DNA of 64,000 nt, taken from NCBI RefSeq assembly GCF_900142395.1, contig NZ_FRAS01000004.1:124001-188000 (forward strand), read 5' to 3'. The notes beneath the pieces are model-generated. The model did not search any database. It worked only from the letters and a program-made list of their open reading frames with translations, and was not told the origin of the DNA. Below, one piece after another: positions 42,990-52,024 of this stretch (positions within the stretch are counted from its first letter, which is position 1; each line of letters starts with the position of its first letter). The stretch comes from Hymenobacter psychrotolerans DSM 18569. Its GTDB lineage: Bacteria > Bacteroidota > Bacteroidia > Cytophagales > Hymenobacteraceae. The translations under genes and the position numbers were made by a program.

Positions 42990-43040
42990 GTACATCTTCC
43001 AGGAAGACTTGTTTTCTGCCACCTTAACCTTCCCCATACT

Positions 43041-44672
43041 ATGTCGCCTTTCACTGATACCGAGCCGGCAGTGGCCGCACCCCGGTTTTTGACGCCGGAG
43101 CGCGTGAAAATCACGGGCACTTACTCGCCGGAGTTTGCGGAAATCCTGACGCCGTCGGCGCTGGCTTTCGTGGCCGAGCTGCACCGCCGCTTCGACCAGA
43201 CCCGCCGGGCCTTGTTGCAGCGCCGCGAGGAGCGGCAGCGGGAGTTCGAGGCCGGCAAGCTGCCCGACTTCCTGCCCGAAACCCGCCTGATCCGGGAAAA
43301 GCCGTGGACGGTGGCGCCCATTCCGGAGGATCTGCAGGACCGCCGCGTGGAAATTACGGGCCCCGTGGAGCGCAAAATGATTATCAACGCGCTGAACTCG
43401 GGGGCCAAGGTGTTCATGGCCGACCTGGAAGACTCCAACTCGCCGACCTGGGCCAACGTGGTGGAAGGCCAGCGCAACCTGCGCGACGCCGTACGCCGCA
43501 CCATTTCGCTGAGCACACCGGCCAAAGAATACAAGCTGAACGAAAAGACGGCCGTGCTGATGGTGCGCCCCCGCGGCTGGCACCTGCTGGAAAAGCACAT
43601 GCTGGTAGATGGCGAGCCGGTCAGCGCGTCGCTGTTTGATTTCGGGCTGTACTATTTCCACAACACCCACGAGCTGTGCGCCCGCGGCACCGCGCCGTAT
43701 TTCTACCTGCCCAAAATCGAGAGCCACCTGGAAGCGCGGCTCTGGAACGACGTATTCGGGTTTGCGCAATGGTCGTTGAAGATGCAGAAGTGCACCATCA
43801 AGGCCACGGTGCTGATTGAGACGCTGCCGGCCGCTTTCGAGTTGAACGAAATCCTGTACGAGCTGCGCGAGCACAGCGCCGGCCTCAACTGCGGCCGCTG
43901 GGACTACATTTTCAGCTACATCAAGCGGCTGGGCCTCAAGCCCGGGTTCCGGCTGCCCAACCGCGCCGAGGTGACCATGGCCGTGCCGTTTATGGCTGCC
44001 TACTCGCAGCTGGTCATCCAGACCTGCCACCGCCGCGGCGTGCACGCCATGGGGGGTATGGCCGCCCAGATTCCCATCAAAAACGACCCGGAAGCCAACG
44101 AAGCCGCGCTGGAAAAAGTCCGGCTGGATAAGGTGCGGGAGGCCAAAAACGGCCACGACGGCACCTGGGTAGCGCATCCGGGTTTGGTGCCGGTGGCATT
44201 GGCCGTGTTCGATGAGCTGATGCCCGAACCCAACCAGATAGCCAACAAGCGTGAAGACTTGGTCGTGACGGCCGAAGACCTGGTGCGCGCGCCCAAGGGC
44301 CACATCACCGAAGAGGGCCTGAAACTGAATATCGACGTAGCGGTGCAGTATCTGGAGTCGTGGCTGGGCGGCAACGGCTGCGTACCGATTTACAACCTGA
44401 TGGAGGACGCCGCCACCGCCGAAATCAGCCGGGCGCAGGTGTGGCAGTGGCTGCACACGCCCGGCACCACCCTGGCCGATGGCCGCCCCGTGACCGTGGA
44501 GCTGTACCGCAGCCTCGTGCCCGGTCAGCTGGAAAAAATAAAGGCGCTAGTGGGGCAGGAACGCTACGCCGCCGGCCGCTACCTCGAAGCCGTCCGCCTC
44601 TTCGATCAACTTGTGACCAGCCCCACTTTCGTTGAGTTCCTGACCGTGCCGGCCTACGAGCAGCTAGCTTAA
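43041..44672 (+). CDS. aceB: Malate synthase A
   Basis: A 543-residue malate synthase, condensing glyoxylate with acetyl-CoA to malate, the second step of the glyoxylate shunt. The A type is shown by length and the signature [20 protein letters not shown], plus [48 protein letters not shown], and [17 protein letters not shown], with the closing [26 protein letters not shown]. Start at 43041 ([11 protein letters not shown]), because the in-frame ATG upstream lies within or before the promoter. aceA follows 260 bp later. Confidence 0.95.
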   Translation: MSPFTDTEPAVAAPRFLTPERVKITGTYSPEFAEILTPSALAFVAELHRRFDQTRRALLQRREERQREFEAGKLPDFLPETRLIREKPWTVAPIPEDLQDRRVEITGPVERKMIINALNSGAKVFMADLEDSNSPTWANVVEGQRNLRDAVRRTISLSTPAKEYKLNEKTAVLMVRPRGWHLLEKHMLVDGEPVSASLFDFGLYYFHNTHELCARGTAPYFYLPKIESHLEARLWNDVFGFAQWSLKMQKCTIKATVLIETLPAAFELNEILYELREHSAGLNCGRWDYIFSYIKRLGLKPGFRLPNRAEVTMAVPFMAAYSQLVIQTCHRRGVHAMGGMAAQIPIKNDPEANEAALEKVRLDKVREAKNGHDGTWVAHPGLVPVALAVFDELMPEPNQIANKREDLVVTAEDLVRAPKGHITEEGLKLNIDVAVQYLESWLGGNGCVPIYNLMEDAATAEISRAQVWQWLHTPGTTLADGRPVTVELYRSLVPGQLEKIKALVGQERYAAGRYLEAVRLFDQLVTSPTFVEFLTVPAYEQLA

Positions 44673-44932
44673 CTGCTGCGTCTGGAAGTGGTGCTCCTGG
44701 CTCCGCGCTACGGCATCCGGAACCGTGCCGTGGGGGCCCGCCGGAAGATCTGCTTCTGCCAGCGGGCTGGAGCGCCACTTCAACGCACTGTTTTCTTCTC
44801 CCTCCTGATTTCAACGCCGCCCTTGGGCCGGGCTGGCAGCGCTTGGCCTGTAGCGCCGGCTCGCCTGTTTTTTTCTCCCTTTTCCTTCTCCAACCAGCGG
44901 CCTGTTTCAGGTCTGCATAACTTTCTATTGCC

Positions 44933-46213
44933 ATGAACAAGCAGGAACGCATTGCTGCCGTTAAGCACGACTGGACTACGAACCCACGCTGGAAAGGAAT
45001 TAAGCGACCTTATTCGGCCGAGGATGTAGTGAAACTGCAGGGTTCGGTACAGATTGAGTACTCGCTGGCCCGGCAGGGGGCCGAGCGGCTGTGGAACCTG
45101 CTGCACACCGAGGAGTATGTGGCCGGCCTCGGGGCTCTCACCGGCAACCAGGCCGTGCAGGAAGTGCAGGCCGGCCTGAACGCCATTTACCTGAGCGGCT
45201 GGCAGGTGGCCGCCGATGCCAACGGCGCCGGCCAGATGTATCCCGACCAGAGCCTGTACCCCGCCGACAGCGTGCCGGCCGTGGTGAAGCGCATCAACAA
45301 TGCCCTGCTTCGCGCCGACCAGATTCAGAGTGTGTCGGGCGAGGGGAACGTGCACTGGCTGGTGCCGATTGTGGCCGATGCGGAGGCTGGGTTCGGGGGC
45401 AACCTGAATGCGTTTGAGCTGATGAAGCAAATGATTGAAGCCGGGGCCGCGGGCGTGCATTTCGAGGATCAGCTGTCGTCGGCGAAGAAGTGCGGGCACT
45501 TGGGCGGCAAGGTGCTGGTGCCCACGCAGGAGGCCATCAACAAGCTGGTAGCGGCCCGCCTGGCCGCCGACGTGCAGGGCGTGCCCACGCTGGTGGTGGC
45601 CCGCACCGATGCCGATGCTGCCGACCTGCTCACGGCCGATGTGGACCCGCGCGACCAGCCCTTCATTCTGCAGGAAGCCGAGCGTACGTCCGAAGGGTTT
45701 TTCCGGGTGCGCTGCGGCGTGGAGGCCGGTATTGCCCGGGGCCTGGCCTACGCGCCCTACGCCGACCTCATCTGGATGGAAACCTCGCACCCCGACCTGG
45801 AGCAGGCCCGCCAGTTCGCCGATGCCATTCACGCGAAATTCCCGGGCAAGCTGCTGGCGTATAACTGTTCGCCTTCCTTCAACTGGGCCGCGAAGCTGAG
45901 CAAGGAGCAGATGCAGACGTACCGCGAGGAGCTGGCCGCCATGGGCTACAAGTTTCAGTTTATCACGCTGGCCGGCTTTCATGCGCTCAATACCAGCATG
46001 TTCGAGCTGGCGCTGGCTTACCGCGACCGGGGCATGGCCGGCTACTCGGAGCTGCAGGAGCGGGAGTTTGCGCTGCAGCAGCACGGTTTCAAGGCCGTGA
46101 AGCACCAGAGCTTTGTGGGCACCGGCTACTTCGATGCCGTGCAGAACGTGGTGACCAGCAACCTGACCAGCACCGCCGCCCTCGTCGGCAGTACTGAGGA
46201 AGCCCAATTCTAG
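44933..46213 (+). CDS. aceA: Isocitrate lyase
   Basis: A 426-residue isocitrate lyase, which splits isocitrate into glyoxylate and succinate. The active-site signature [11 protein letters not shown] starts at residue 185, with catalytic Cys187. [52 protein letters not shown] and [13 protein letters not shown] are all conserved blocks. Length matches the short bacterial form. With aceB and the divergent regulator it makes a complete glyoxylate-shunt locus for growth on acetate or fatty acids. The 260-bp gap after aceB shows no gene or obvious terminator. Confidence 0.96.
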   Translation: MNKQERIAAVKHDWTTNPRWKGIKRPYSAEDVVKLQGSVQIEYSLARQGAERLWNLLHTEEYVAGLGALTGNQAVQEVQAGLNAIYLSGWQVAADANGAGQMYPDQSLYPADSVPAVVKRINNALLRADQIQSVSGEGNVHWLVPIVADAEAGFGGNLNAFELMKQMIEAGAAGVHFEDQLSSAKKCGHLGGKVLVPTQEAINKLVAARLAADVQGVPTLVVARTDADAADLLTADVDPRDQPFILQEAERTSEGFFRVRCGVEAGIARGLAYAPYADLIWMETSHPDLEQARQFADAIHAKFPGKLLAYNCSPSFNWAAKLSKEQMQTYREELAAMGYKFQFITLAGFHALNTSMFELALAYRDRGMAGYSELQEREFALQQHGFKAVKHQSFVGTGYFDAVQNVVTSNLTSTAALVGSTEEAQF

Positions 46214-46222
46214 ACCACAGAT

Positions 46223-46384
46223 TCATTCGGATTTTTCGGATTGGTCGGATTTCGCGTCGGTGTGGAAACCATTCGCGTCGGTCTGAAAGTCGTTTGCGCC
46301 GGTCCGGAAGCCGTTCGCGCCAGTGTGGAAGTCATTCGCGTTGGTCTGGAAACCGTTCCGCACAGCTCGGTAGGCGTTTCGAAC
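46223..46384 (-). pseudogene. Heptapeptide-repeat remnant, 5 x 21 bp
   Basis: Five tandem 21-bp units (46250-46354) read on the minus strand as GFQTNAN, DFHTGAN, GFRTGAN, DFQTDAN, GFHTDAK and end at a stop (46225-46223). At the invariant residues the units differ only at third codon positions (TTC/TTT, ACC/ACT, GCG/GCA, AAT/AAC), which points to past or present selection for the protein. The plus strand is closed by TGA. No ATG is available between this frame and the hairpin upstream, so it looks like the tail of a lost or displaced gene. Function unknown. Confidence 0.5.
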
Positions 46385-46411
46385 GCCCGGGTATTTGCTC
46401 GGTTTTGAGGA

Positions 46412-46463
46412 GCAGTACAACAGAAAAGGCGCTTCGATTGAAGCGCCTTTTCTGTTGTACTGC
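46412..46463. terminator. Long bidirectional hairpin between aceA and rnd
   Basis: Perfect 24-bp arms (46412-46435, 46440-46463) around loop GATT, with internal A/T tracts. Confidence 0.75.
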
Positions 46464-46487
46464 AGTATTTCACTCAGACTTCTTGGT

Positions 46488-47657
46488 TTAGAAGGGTTGC
46501 GCGATGAACTGGTAATCGAGGCCGTGGCGCTCGGCGGCTTCCTGCAGAATGGTTTTCTGCCAGGGCCGCAGCACCTGCTCGGCGCCCAGCTCGATGATGT
46601 CGGCGACGAGGCGGTTGGAAAGCACCAGGTTGGCAACGTAGATATTGACGTCGTCGGTGATGTGGGTTTTGAGCTGGAGCAACAGCTGCTCGCGGGCATC
46701 GGCGCGGGCAGCTTTGTCGCCGCTGAGGCGGCGGCGGAACGGGAAGCGGCGCTGCTCGCCGGCCTGAGCCGGCTCGGGCACGGCCACAAACTTGTCGGGC
46801 GAAAGGGCCGAAAGCTGCTCCAGATACGGCGGGCGCTTGAGGTCGGGGTGCAGGCCGCGGGCGGCTTTCCAGTCGTTGAGGTTGCGGGGCGTGTCGCGCA
46901 CCAGCTCCGAGAGCCGGTCGTTGGCGAACACCATATAGGGCGGCCGGTCGAGCTGGCGGGCCACCTGGTCGCGGAGCATATACAGGTCGCGGAACAGGGG
47001 GAGCTCCTGCGGCAGGATGCGGTATTTGCCGGCAATGCGCAGGTAGGGCCGCTCGTCGCGGGTGTAGCGGACTTCCTCCAGGGCGGCGTTTTCCTCGTCG
47101 GCCCAGTGCTGGCGGCCCAGGGCTACCAGCTTGTCGCGCAGCCGGTCGGTCAGCTCGAACAGGTAGAGCACGTCGTTGGCGGCATACAGCTTCTGAGCCT
47201 CCGTGAGCGGGCGCTTCAGCCAGTTCGATTTCTGCTCGCCTTTGTCTACTTCCAGGCCCAGCTCGGCCTGAATGAGGCGGCCCAGCGAAATATTGTTGTC
47301 GGACTCAGCCAGCAGCGTGTACTGCACGCTGGTATCGATGATGTTGCGCACGTGTACGCCGTACACTTCATCGAGCAGCAGAATATCGGACTTGCAGCTG
47401 TGAAACACTTTGGCTACCGCCGGCTCGCGCAGGATGGCCCAGAGCGGCTCCAGGTCCTGGGCCGGGTTGGTGAGCGGCAGTGGGTCGATGAGGTACACCG
47501 TTTGCCCGTCGAACACCTGAATCAGAGCGAGGTTGCGGCCGTAGCGGTGGCGCATGTCGTCAAACTCCAGATCAATGGCAATGCGCGGGGCAGCGGCGAG
47601 CGTGTGGGCGGCTTGCTGCACTTCGGCAGCCGTAGTTAAGTAGTGAATGGCAGACAT
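46488..47657 (-). CDS. rnd: Ribonuclease D
   Basis: A 389-residue 3'-5' exoribonuclease of the DEDDy type, involved in tRNA 3'-end maturation. Exo I is IAIDLEFD (Asp29, Glu31), Exo II is FHSCKSDILLL, and Exo III is YAANDVLYLFEL with the Tyr of DEDDy. An HRDC domain follows at about 210-290 (LRDQVARQLDRPPYMVFANDRLSELV), and a C-terminal extension ends AERHGLDYQFIAQPF. A possible -7 box TACCTTTA lies at 47729-47722. Confidence 0.92.
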   Translation of the reverse strand: MSAIHYLTTAAEVQQAAHTLAAAPRIAIDLEFDDMRHRYGRNLALIQVFDGQTVYLIDPLPLTNPAQDLEPLWAILREPAVAKVFHSCKSDILLLDEVYGVHVRNIIDTSVQYTLLAESDNNISLGRLIQAELGLEVDKGEQKSNWLKRPLTEAQKLYAANDVLYLFELTDRLRDKLVALGRQHWADEENAALEEVRYTRDERPYLRIAGKYRILPQELPLFRDLYMLRDQVARQLDRPPYMVFANDRLSELVRDTPRNLNDWKAARGLHPDLKRPPYLEQLSALSPDKFVAVPEPAQAGEQRRFPFRRRLSGDKAARADAREQLLLQLKTHITDDVNIYVANLVLSNRLVADIIELGAEQVLRPWQKTILQEAAERHGLDYQFIAQPF

Positions 47658-47882
47658 TCGGGGGCGGAAAAGGGGCGGCTGGTACTGGATGAGGCCGGAG
47701 AGGTGGCCACGCCAACCCGGGTAAAGGTAGGCAGACCGGGCGGGCTAACCCAATGCGCGGCCTGCCAAAACAGTAGGCGTGCCGAGCATCGGGCCGGCCA
47801 ATATAGCCAGACTACGTAGCCCGGCAATGGGCTGGCTTGCCTCAGGGCGGTTGGCCCCAGCCCGAAAAACAGACATCAGGGT

Positions 47883-48353
47883 TTAATCCTCGTCGTCTTC
47901 GTCGTCGCGGGTGAAGTCCAGGGTGCGGGCCATCTGCAGCGCCTCCTCAATGGTGTCGTCCATCATGGGCTGGGAGTCGGCATCGAGGGTGCGCTCGAAC
48001 AGGTTGAGCAGCATTTCGCCTTCCTCGTTCACGTAGAGGTTGGTGTAGAGACGCTCAAACGCCTTGGCTTCCTTGTGCATGGCCGTGTCTATTTCGGCAA
48101 TGGAGCGGGCGGCCAGGGCGCGGTTCAGGGCTTCGGCCAGCTTGCGGCTGTCGTCCTGGTCGCCGAGGTCGGCCAGCAGCTGCAGGATGCTCATGGCCGT
48201 GCCCAGCCGCACCCGCTCGAATCGGAAAGACAGGTCGTGGGGGGCGGCGCGCCGGAAGTCGGCGTAAGCGGCCAGGGTGGCGGGCGTCAGGAAACGGGCG
48301 GGGTCGGCTACGCGCTGGAAAGCCTCGCGCAGCAATTCTTCGTAGGCAGACAT
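47883..48353 (-). CDS. Conserved-looking acidic helical protein, function unknown
   Basis: 156 residues, mostly helical and soluble, with no signal or TM segment. It starts MSAYEELLREAFQRVADPARFLTP and ends in a very acidic tail (TLDFTRDDEDDED). I do not recognise the family. A TACCTTTG -7 box at 48460-48453 about 100 bp upstream supports transcription. Codon-position pattern is that of the surrounding genes. Confidence 0.65.
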   Translation of the reverse strand: MSAYEELLREAFQRVADPARFLTPATLAAYADFRRAAPHDLSFRFERVRLGTAMSILQLLADLGDQDDSRKLAEALNRALAARSIAEIDTAMHKEAKAFERLYTNLYVNEEGEMLLNLFERTLDADSQPMMDDTIEEALQMARTLDFTRDDEDDED

Positions 48354-48452
48354 AAACTAAACAGGCGGCGAGCGGGTAGCTACACAAAAGCTACCGGCCG
48401 GCAGTGAACGGAAATCCGGTGGGAAGCAGTAATTTTCTGAAACCCTGGGCGG

Positions 48453-48460
48453 CAAAGGTA
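48453..48460 (-). promoter_or_regulatory. -7 box upstream of the acidic protein gene
   Basis: Minus strand TACCTTTG, exact consensus, 100 bp before the ATG at 48353. Confidence 0.4.
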
Positions 48461-48555
48461 CGATTGGAACGTACGCACCCGGGTGCAGCCCGCCGGGAGT
48501 TTCCGGGCGTGGCTGTTTCGCCGGCTCTGTTCTCTGCTAAAACACCCTTATTGAC

Positions 48556-48822
48556 ATGACGCACAAAAAGAAATGGTTGTTGTTTGCCCCGGCCGGGCTG
48601 ATTGTAGTAGGCTTCGGCACTTGCCTGGTGCAGTGGGCAGCCAGCAAAAAGGAGCAGGGCGCCCCCACCGGTGAGTGGGTGGCGGCCGGTACGGTGGCCC
48701 TGGGCGTGTTCAATGCCGGCCTGAGCCTGCTGGGGCGCGGCATTGTGGAGAACGTGCTGTACGAAGTGCGGGAGAAAGAGGCAGAACAGGATTTCGACTA
48801 CAGCAACGTAGCACGCTTTTAG
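48556..48822 (+). CDS. Small membrane protein, function unknown
   Basis: 88 residues with two hydrophobic stretches: WLLFAPAGLIVVGFGTCLVQWA near the N-terminus after KKK (positive-inside) and VAAGTVALGVFNAGLSLLG in the middle. The C-terminal part is charged (NVLYEVREKEAEQDFDYSNVARF). No family recognised. A terminator follows within 20 bp, which supports it as a real single gene. Confidence 0.65.
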   Translation: MTHKKKWLLFAPAGLIVVGFGTCLVQWAASKKEQGAPTGEWVAAGTVALGVFNAGLSLLGRGIVENVLYEVREKEAEQDFDYSNVARF

Positions 48823-48837
48823 GCCGTTTGGCTTCAC

Positions 48838-48873
48838 GAAAAAGCCCGTCAGTGCAGACTGAGGGGCTTTTTG
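48838..48873 (+). terminator. Terminator after the small membrane protein gene
   Basis: AAAAAGCCC ... GGGCTTTTT stem with inner CAGT/ACTG pairing and a T-tract. Confidence 0.8.
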
Positions 48874-48957
48874 CATTCTGGTTGTTGCAGCAGTGGCGGC
48901 CGGCCCGCGCCGCCGGTATCCTGCTTACTTTCGCACTCTGACTTTACTGGTTGTCTG

Positions 48958-51543
48958 ATGAGAAACACGTACCGCACGCTTCGGCTGGTATTTTATGGGA
49001 TAACAGGCCTGCTGTGGCTGCTGAGTGGTGCTGCTTTGGCCCAGCCGGGCGCTGCTACCTCCACTGGCAGCCCGCTGCTGGCGCCCGGTCAATTTCTGGG
49101 CTATGAGCTGGGCAGCCGCTTCACGCCGCACGCCACTTTGCTGCGCTACGTGGAGCACGTGGCCGTGCACTCGGGCGGCCGGATGCGGGTGCAGCCCTAC
49201 GGCAGCACCTACGAAAACCGTCCGCTGCAGGTCGTGCAGATTGGCACCCCCGAAAACCTGGCCCGCCTCGACGATATCCGGCAGAACAACCTGCGCCTGG
49301 CGGGGCTGGCCAGCGGCCCGGCCCGCCTCGATGCGCCGGCCGTGGTGTGGCTCAGCTACAATATTCATGGCAATGAAGCCGTGTCTTCGGAGGCGGTGAT
49401 GCAGGTGCTCTACGACCTGGCGAACCCCGCTAACGAGGAAACCCGGCAGCTGCTGCAGCATACCGTGCTGCTCGTGGACCCCTGCGTGAACCCCGATGGC
49501 CACGAGCGGTACGTGCAGTGGTACAACCGGGTGCAGGCGCAGGTGCCTAACGCGTCGCCGTATGCCTGGGAGCACCGGGAGCCGTGGCCCGGCGGGCGTT
49601 TCAACCACTATTTCTTTGATCTGAACCGCGACTGGGCCTGGCAGACGCAGCAGGAAAGCCGGCAGCGGCTGGCGCTCTACAACCAGTGGCTGCCGCAGGT
49701 GCACGCCGACTTCCACGAAATGGGCCCCGAGGACCCGTATTATTTCTCGCCGGCGGCCAAGCCGTTTCATGAGGATATTACCAGCTTCCAGCGCAAGTTT
49801 CAGGGCGTCATCGGCGACTATAACCGGGCCGTATTCGACAAAAACAACTGGCTCTACTTCACCCGCGAAACATACGACCTGTTCTACCCCAGCTACGGCG
49901 ACACCTACCCGTCGTTCAATGGGGCCATCGGCATGACGTATGAGCAAGGCGGCTCGGGCCGGGCCGGGGTGCGCTACCTCAAAACCGACGGCGACACGCT
50001 CACGCTCACCCAGCGCATCAGCCACCACCACGCGGCCAGCCTGGCTACCATCCGGGCCGCCGCAGAGCGCCGGGCGGAACTGGTGAAGGAGTTTAAGAAG
50101 TACTTCGATGATGCCCGCACCGCGCCGCGCGGGCCCTACAAAACGTTTGTGGTGGCCGGTTCCGGCGACCCGGGCCAGCTGCGGGCCTTCACCGAGTACC
50201 TGAGCCGCCAGCAAATACAGTTTGGGTACGCGCCGCGCCGCCAGCGCCTGCGAGGCTTCAACTACTTCTCGGGCCGGGATGAAAACGTGCAGATTGAAGC
50301 GCAGGACGTGGTAGTGAGCATGTATCAGCCCAAATCGACGCTGGTAAAAGTGCTGTTTGAGCCCCGGCCCGCGCTGGAAGATTCCCTCACCTACGACATT
50401 ACCGCCTGGGCGCTGCCTTACTCCTTTGGGCTGAAAGCCTATGCCCTGAAAGACCGGGTGGCTGCTACGGGCAATGCCGCCAGCAAGCCTGTGGTGGCCG
50501 CTGCAACGGCGGTGCCGGCGCAGCCCTATGCCTACGTCGCCCGCTGGAACAACCTGCAGGACGTGCGTTTTCTGAGCCGGCTGCTGCAGCAAAAAGTGCG
50601 GGTGCGCGTGGCCGGTCGCGCGTTTGAGGCCGAAGGACAGCAGTATCAGCCCGGCACGCTCGTCATCACGCGCAACGGCAACGAAGCGCTGGGTTCGAAA
50701 TTCGACCAGCTGGTGCGCGCCCAGGCCGACTCGGCGGGCGTGCTGGTGCGGGCGGTGCAGTCTGGCTTTTCTACCTCCGGCGCCGACCTGGGCTCGGGCT
50801 ACGTGCGCAATGTGGCCAAGCCCACTATTGCCGTGGTGGCCGGCAGCGGGGTTTCGCCCACGGCGTTTGGCGAGGTCTGGCACTTTTTCGAGCAGCAGAT
50901 TGGCTACCCCGTTACGGTGCTGGGCACCGACTACCTGCGCACCGTGCCGCTGGCTAAGTTCGATGTGCTGATTCTGCCCGATGGCGACTACTCCGAAATC
51001 TACAGTGAGCGGCAGCTCGAAGCCCTGAAAACCTGGGTGCGGGGCGGCGGGCGGCTCATTGCTATGGAAGGCGCGGCGGCTTTCTTCTCCGGCAAGAAGG
51101 AATTCCTGCTGCGGGCCAAGCCAGCCGACAGCTCCGCCACTCGCAACGCCGACCCCTACCGGCTGCTGAAGCCCTACGCCAACGCCGAACGCGCTCAGAT
51201 AGTTGACCGGGTGCAGGGCAGCGTCTACCGCGTGCACCTCGACAACACGCATCCGCTGGCTTTCGGCTATGGCAGCACCTATTTTGCCCTCATCCGCGAC
51301 ACGCTCAACTACCGCTTTCTGGGTGAAGGCGGCTGGAACGTAGGCGTGCTGAAGCGCGACAATTATGCCGCTGGTTTCACGGGCCGTGGCGCCCGCCGCA
51401 AGCTCAACGACACGTTTGTGCTGGGCGCTCAGGATATGGGCCGCGGGCAGGTCATCTACCTCGCCGATAATCCGCTGTTCCGGGGCTTCTGGCAGGGCGG
51501 CAAGCTGCTGTTCGGCAATGCGCTGTTTTTTGTGGGCCAGTAG
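48958..51543 (+). CDS. Secreted M14 family zinc carboxypeptidase with C-terminal amidotransferase-like domain
   Basis: 861 residues. Start at 48958 (MRNTYRTLRL) with a signal peptide cleaved near ALA-Q29. The M14 catalytic domain has zinc ligands in NIHGNE (His137, Glu140) and the third His in QVHADFHEMG; VDPCVNPDGHERYVQWYN and FDLNRDW are substrate-site blocks, and MTYEQGGSGRAG carries the catalytic Glu. From about residue 600 there is a class-I-glutamine-amidotransferase/DJ-1-like fold (KFDVLILPDGDYSEIYSERQLEALKTWVRGGGRLIAMEGAAAFF), probably without catalysis. Likely a periplasmic or secreted peptidase. Possible -7 box TACTTTCG at 48926-48933. Confidence 0.88.
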   Translation: MRNTYRTLRLVFYGITGLLWLLSGAALAQPGAATSTGSPLLAPGQFLGYELGSRFTPHATLLRYVEHVAVHSGGRMRVQPYGSTYENRPLQVVQIGTPENLARLDDIRQNNLRLAGLASGPARLDAPAVVWLSYNIHGNEAVSSEAVMQVLYDLANPANEETRQLLQHTVLLVDPCVNPDGHERYVQWYNRVQAQVPNASPYAWEHREPWPGGRFNHYFFDLNRDWAWQTQQESRQRLALYNQWLPQVHADFHEMGPEDPYYFSPAAKPFHEDITSFQRKFQGVIGDYNRAVFDKNNWLYFTRETYDLFYPSYGDTYPSFNGAIGMTYEQGGSGRAGVRYLKTDGDTLTLTQRISHHHAASLATIRAAAERRAELVKEFKKYFDDARTAPRGPYKTFVVAGSGDPGQLRAFTEYLSRQQIQFGYAPRRQRLRGFNYFSGRDENVQIEAQDVVVSMYQPKSTLVKVLFEPRPALEDSLTYDITAWALPYSFGLKAYALKDRVAATGNAASKPVVAAATAVPAQPYAYVARWNNLQDVRFLSRLLQQKVRVRVAGRAFEAEGQQYQPGTLVITRNGNEALGSKFDQLVRAQADSAGVLVRAVQSGFSTSGADLGSGYVRNVAKPTIAVVAGSGVSPTAFGEVWHFFEQQIGYPVTVLGTDYLRTVPLAKFDVLILPDGDYSEIYSERQLEALKTWVRGGGRLIAMEGAAAFFSGKKEFLLRAKPADSSATRNADPYRLLKPYANAERAQIVDRVQGSVYRVHLDNTHPLAFGYGSTYFALIRDTLNYRFLGEGGWNVGVLKRDNYAAGFTGRGARRKLNDTFVLGAQDMGRGQVIYLADNPLFRGFWQGGKLLFGNALFFVGQ

Positions 51544-51564
51544 CCGGCTCTGAGTTGCTGGCGC

Positions 51565-51604
51565 GCAAAAAAGCCCCGCTGAGCGAACAGCGGGGCTTTT
51601 TTGC
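51565..51604. terminator. Bidirectional terminator after the M14 peptidase gene
   Basis: 16-bp stem GCAAAAAAGCCCCGCT with its complement around GAGCGAAC; A/T tracts on both sides, between convergent genes. Confidence 0.85.
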
Positions 51605-51619
51605 ATGGGATATAGCAGA

Positions 51620-51937
51620 CTAATCTACTACGTCCTCAGCTTTGTTTTTCACGGCTTTCGCGCCTTTTTTCACGGCTTTGCCGGTTTTCTTGGCGCCTTT
51701 TTCAACGGCGTTACCGGTTTTCTTGCCAGCGTACTTCACGTCTTCTTTCGTGTTGTAAGCTTTCTGGCCGGCTTCGGTGCGGCCGGTGCGGGTTTCGGTT
51801 TTCACGGTGCCGTTGTCGCGCACGGTGGTTTCGGTTTTGGCACCAGTGGTTTCGTCCCGAACGACTACTTTGTCGCCCTGGGCATAGGCTGCGGTAGAGA
51901 AGGCTGCGGCAGCAAGCAGCATGAGCATCTTTTTCAT
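51620..51937 (-). CDS. Small exported lysine/alanine-rich protein, function unknown
   Basis: 105 residues. Start at MKKMLMLLAAAAF with a signal peptide cleaved after AYA-Q. The mature protein is very hydrophilic: a Thr/Lys/Glu part (DETTGAKTETTVRDNGTVKTETRTGR) and a C-terminal part of repeated GKKTG/GAKK/KGAKAVKN units ending KAEDVVD. It resembles late-embryogenesis or histone-like low-complexity proteins only in composition. Probably periplasmic. No family recognised. Confidence 0.65.
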   Translation of the reverse strand: MKKMLMLLAAAAFSTAAYAQGDKVVVRDETTGAKTETTVRDNGTVKTETRTGRTEAGQKAYNTKEDVKYAGKKTGNAVEKGAKKTGKAVKKGAKAVKNKAEDVVD

Positions 51938-52024
51938 GATTTTTAGTGTCAAGGGAGGTTTGAAATACAACCTGAGCCTTATACGGCGCTGAAGAAATAG
52001 GTTGCCGCCCCGCCTGCGAAGCCC

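Noticed and set aside
42981..46207. Long minus-strand open frames opposite aceB and aceA
   Set aside because: Both plus-strand genes are certain; the reverse frames show no family motifs.
48925..51606. An 893-codon open frame opposite the M14 peptidase gene
   Set aside because: Antisense artefact of GC-rich third positions; the plus strand has signal peptide, zinc motifs and a terminator.
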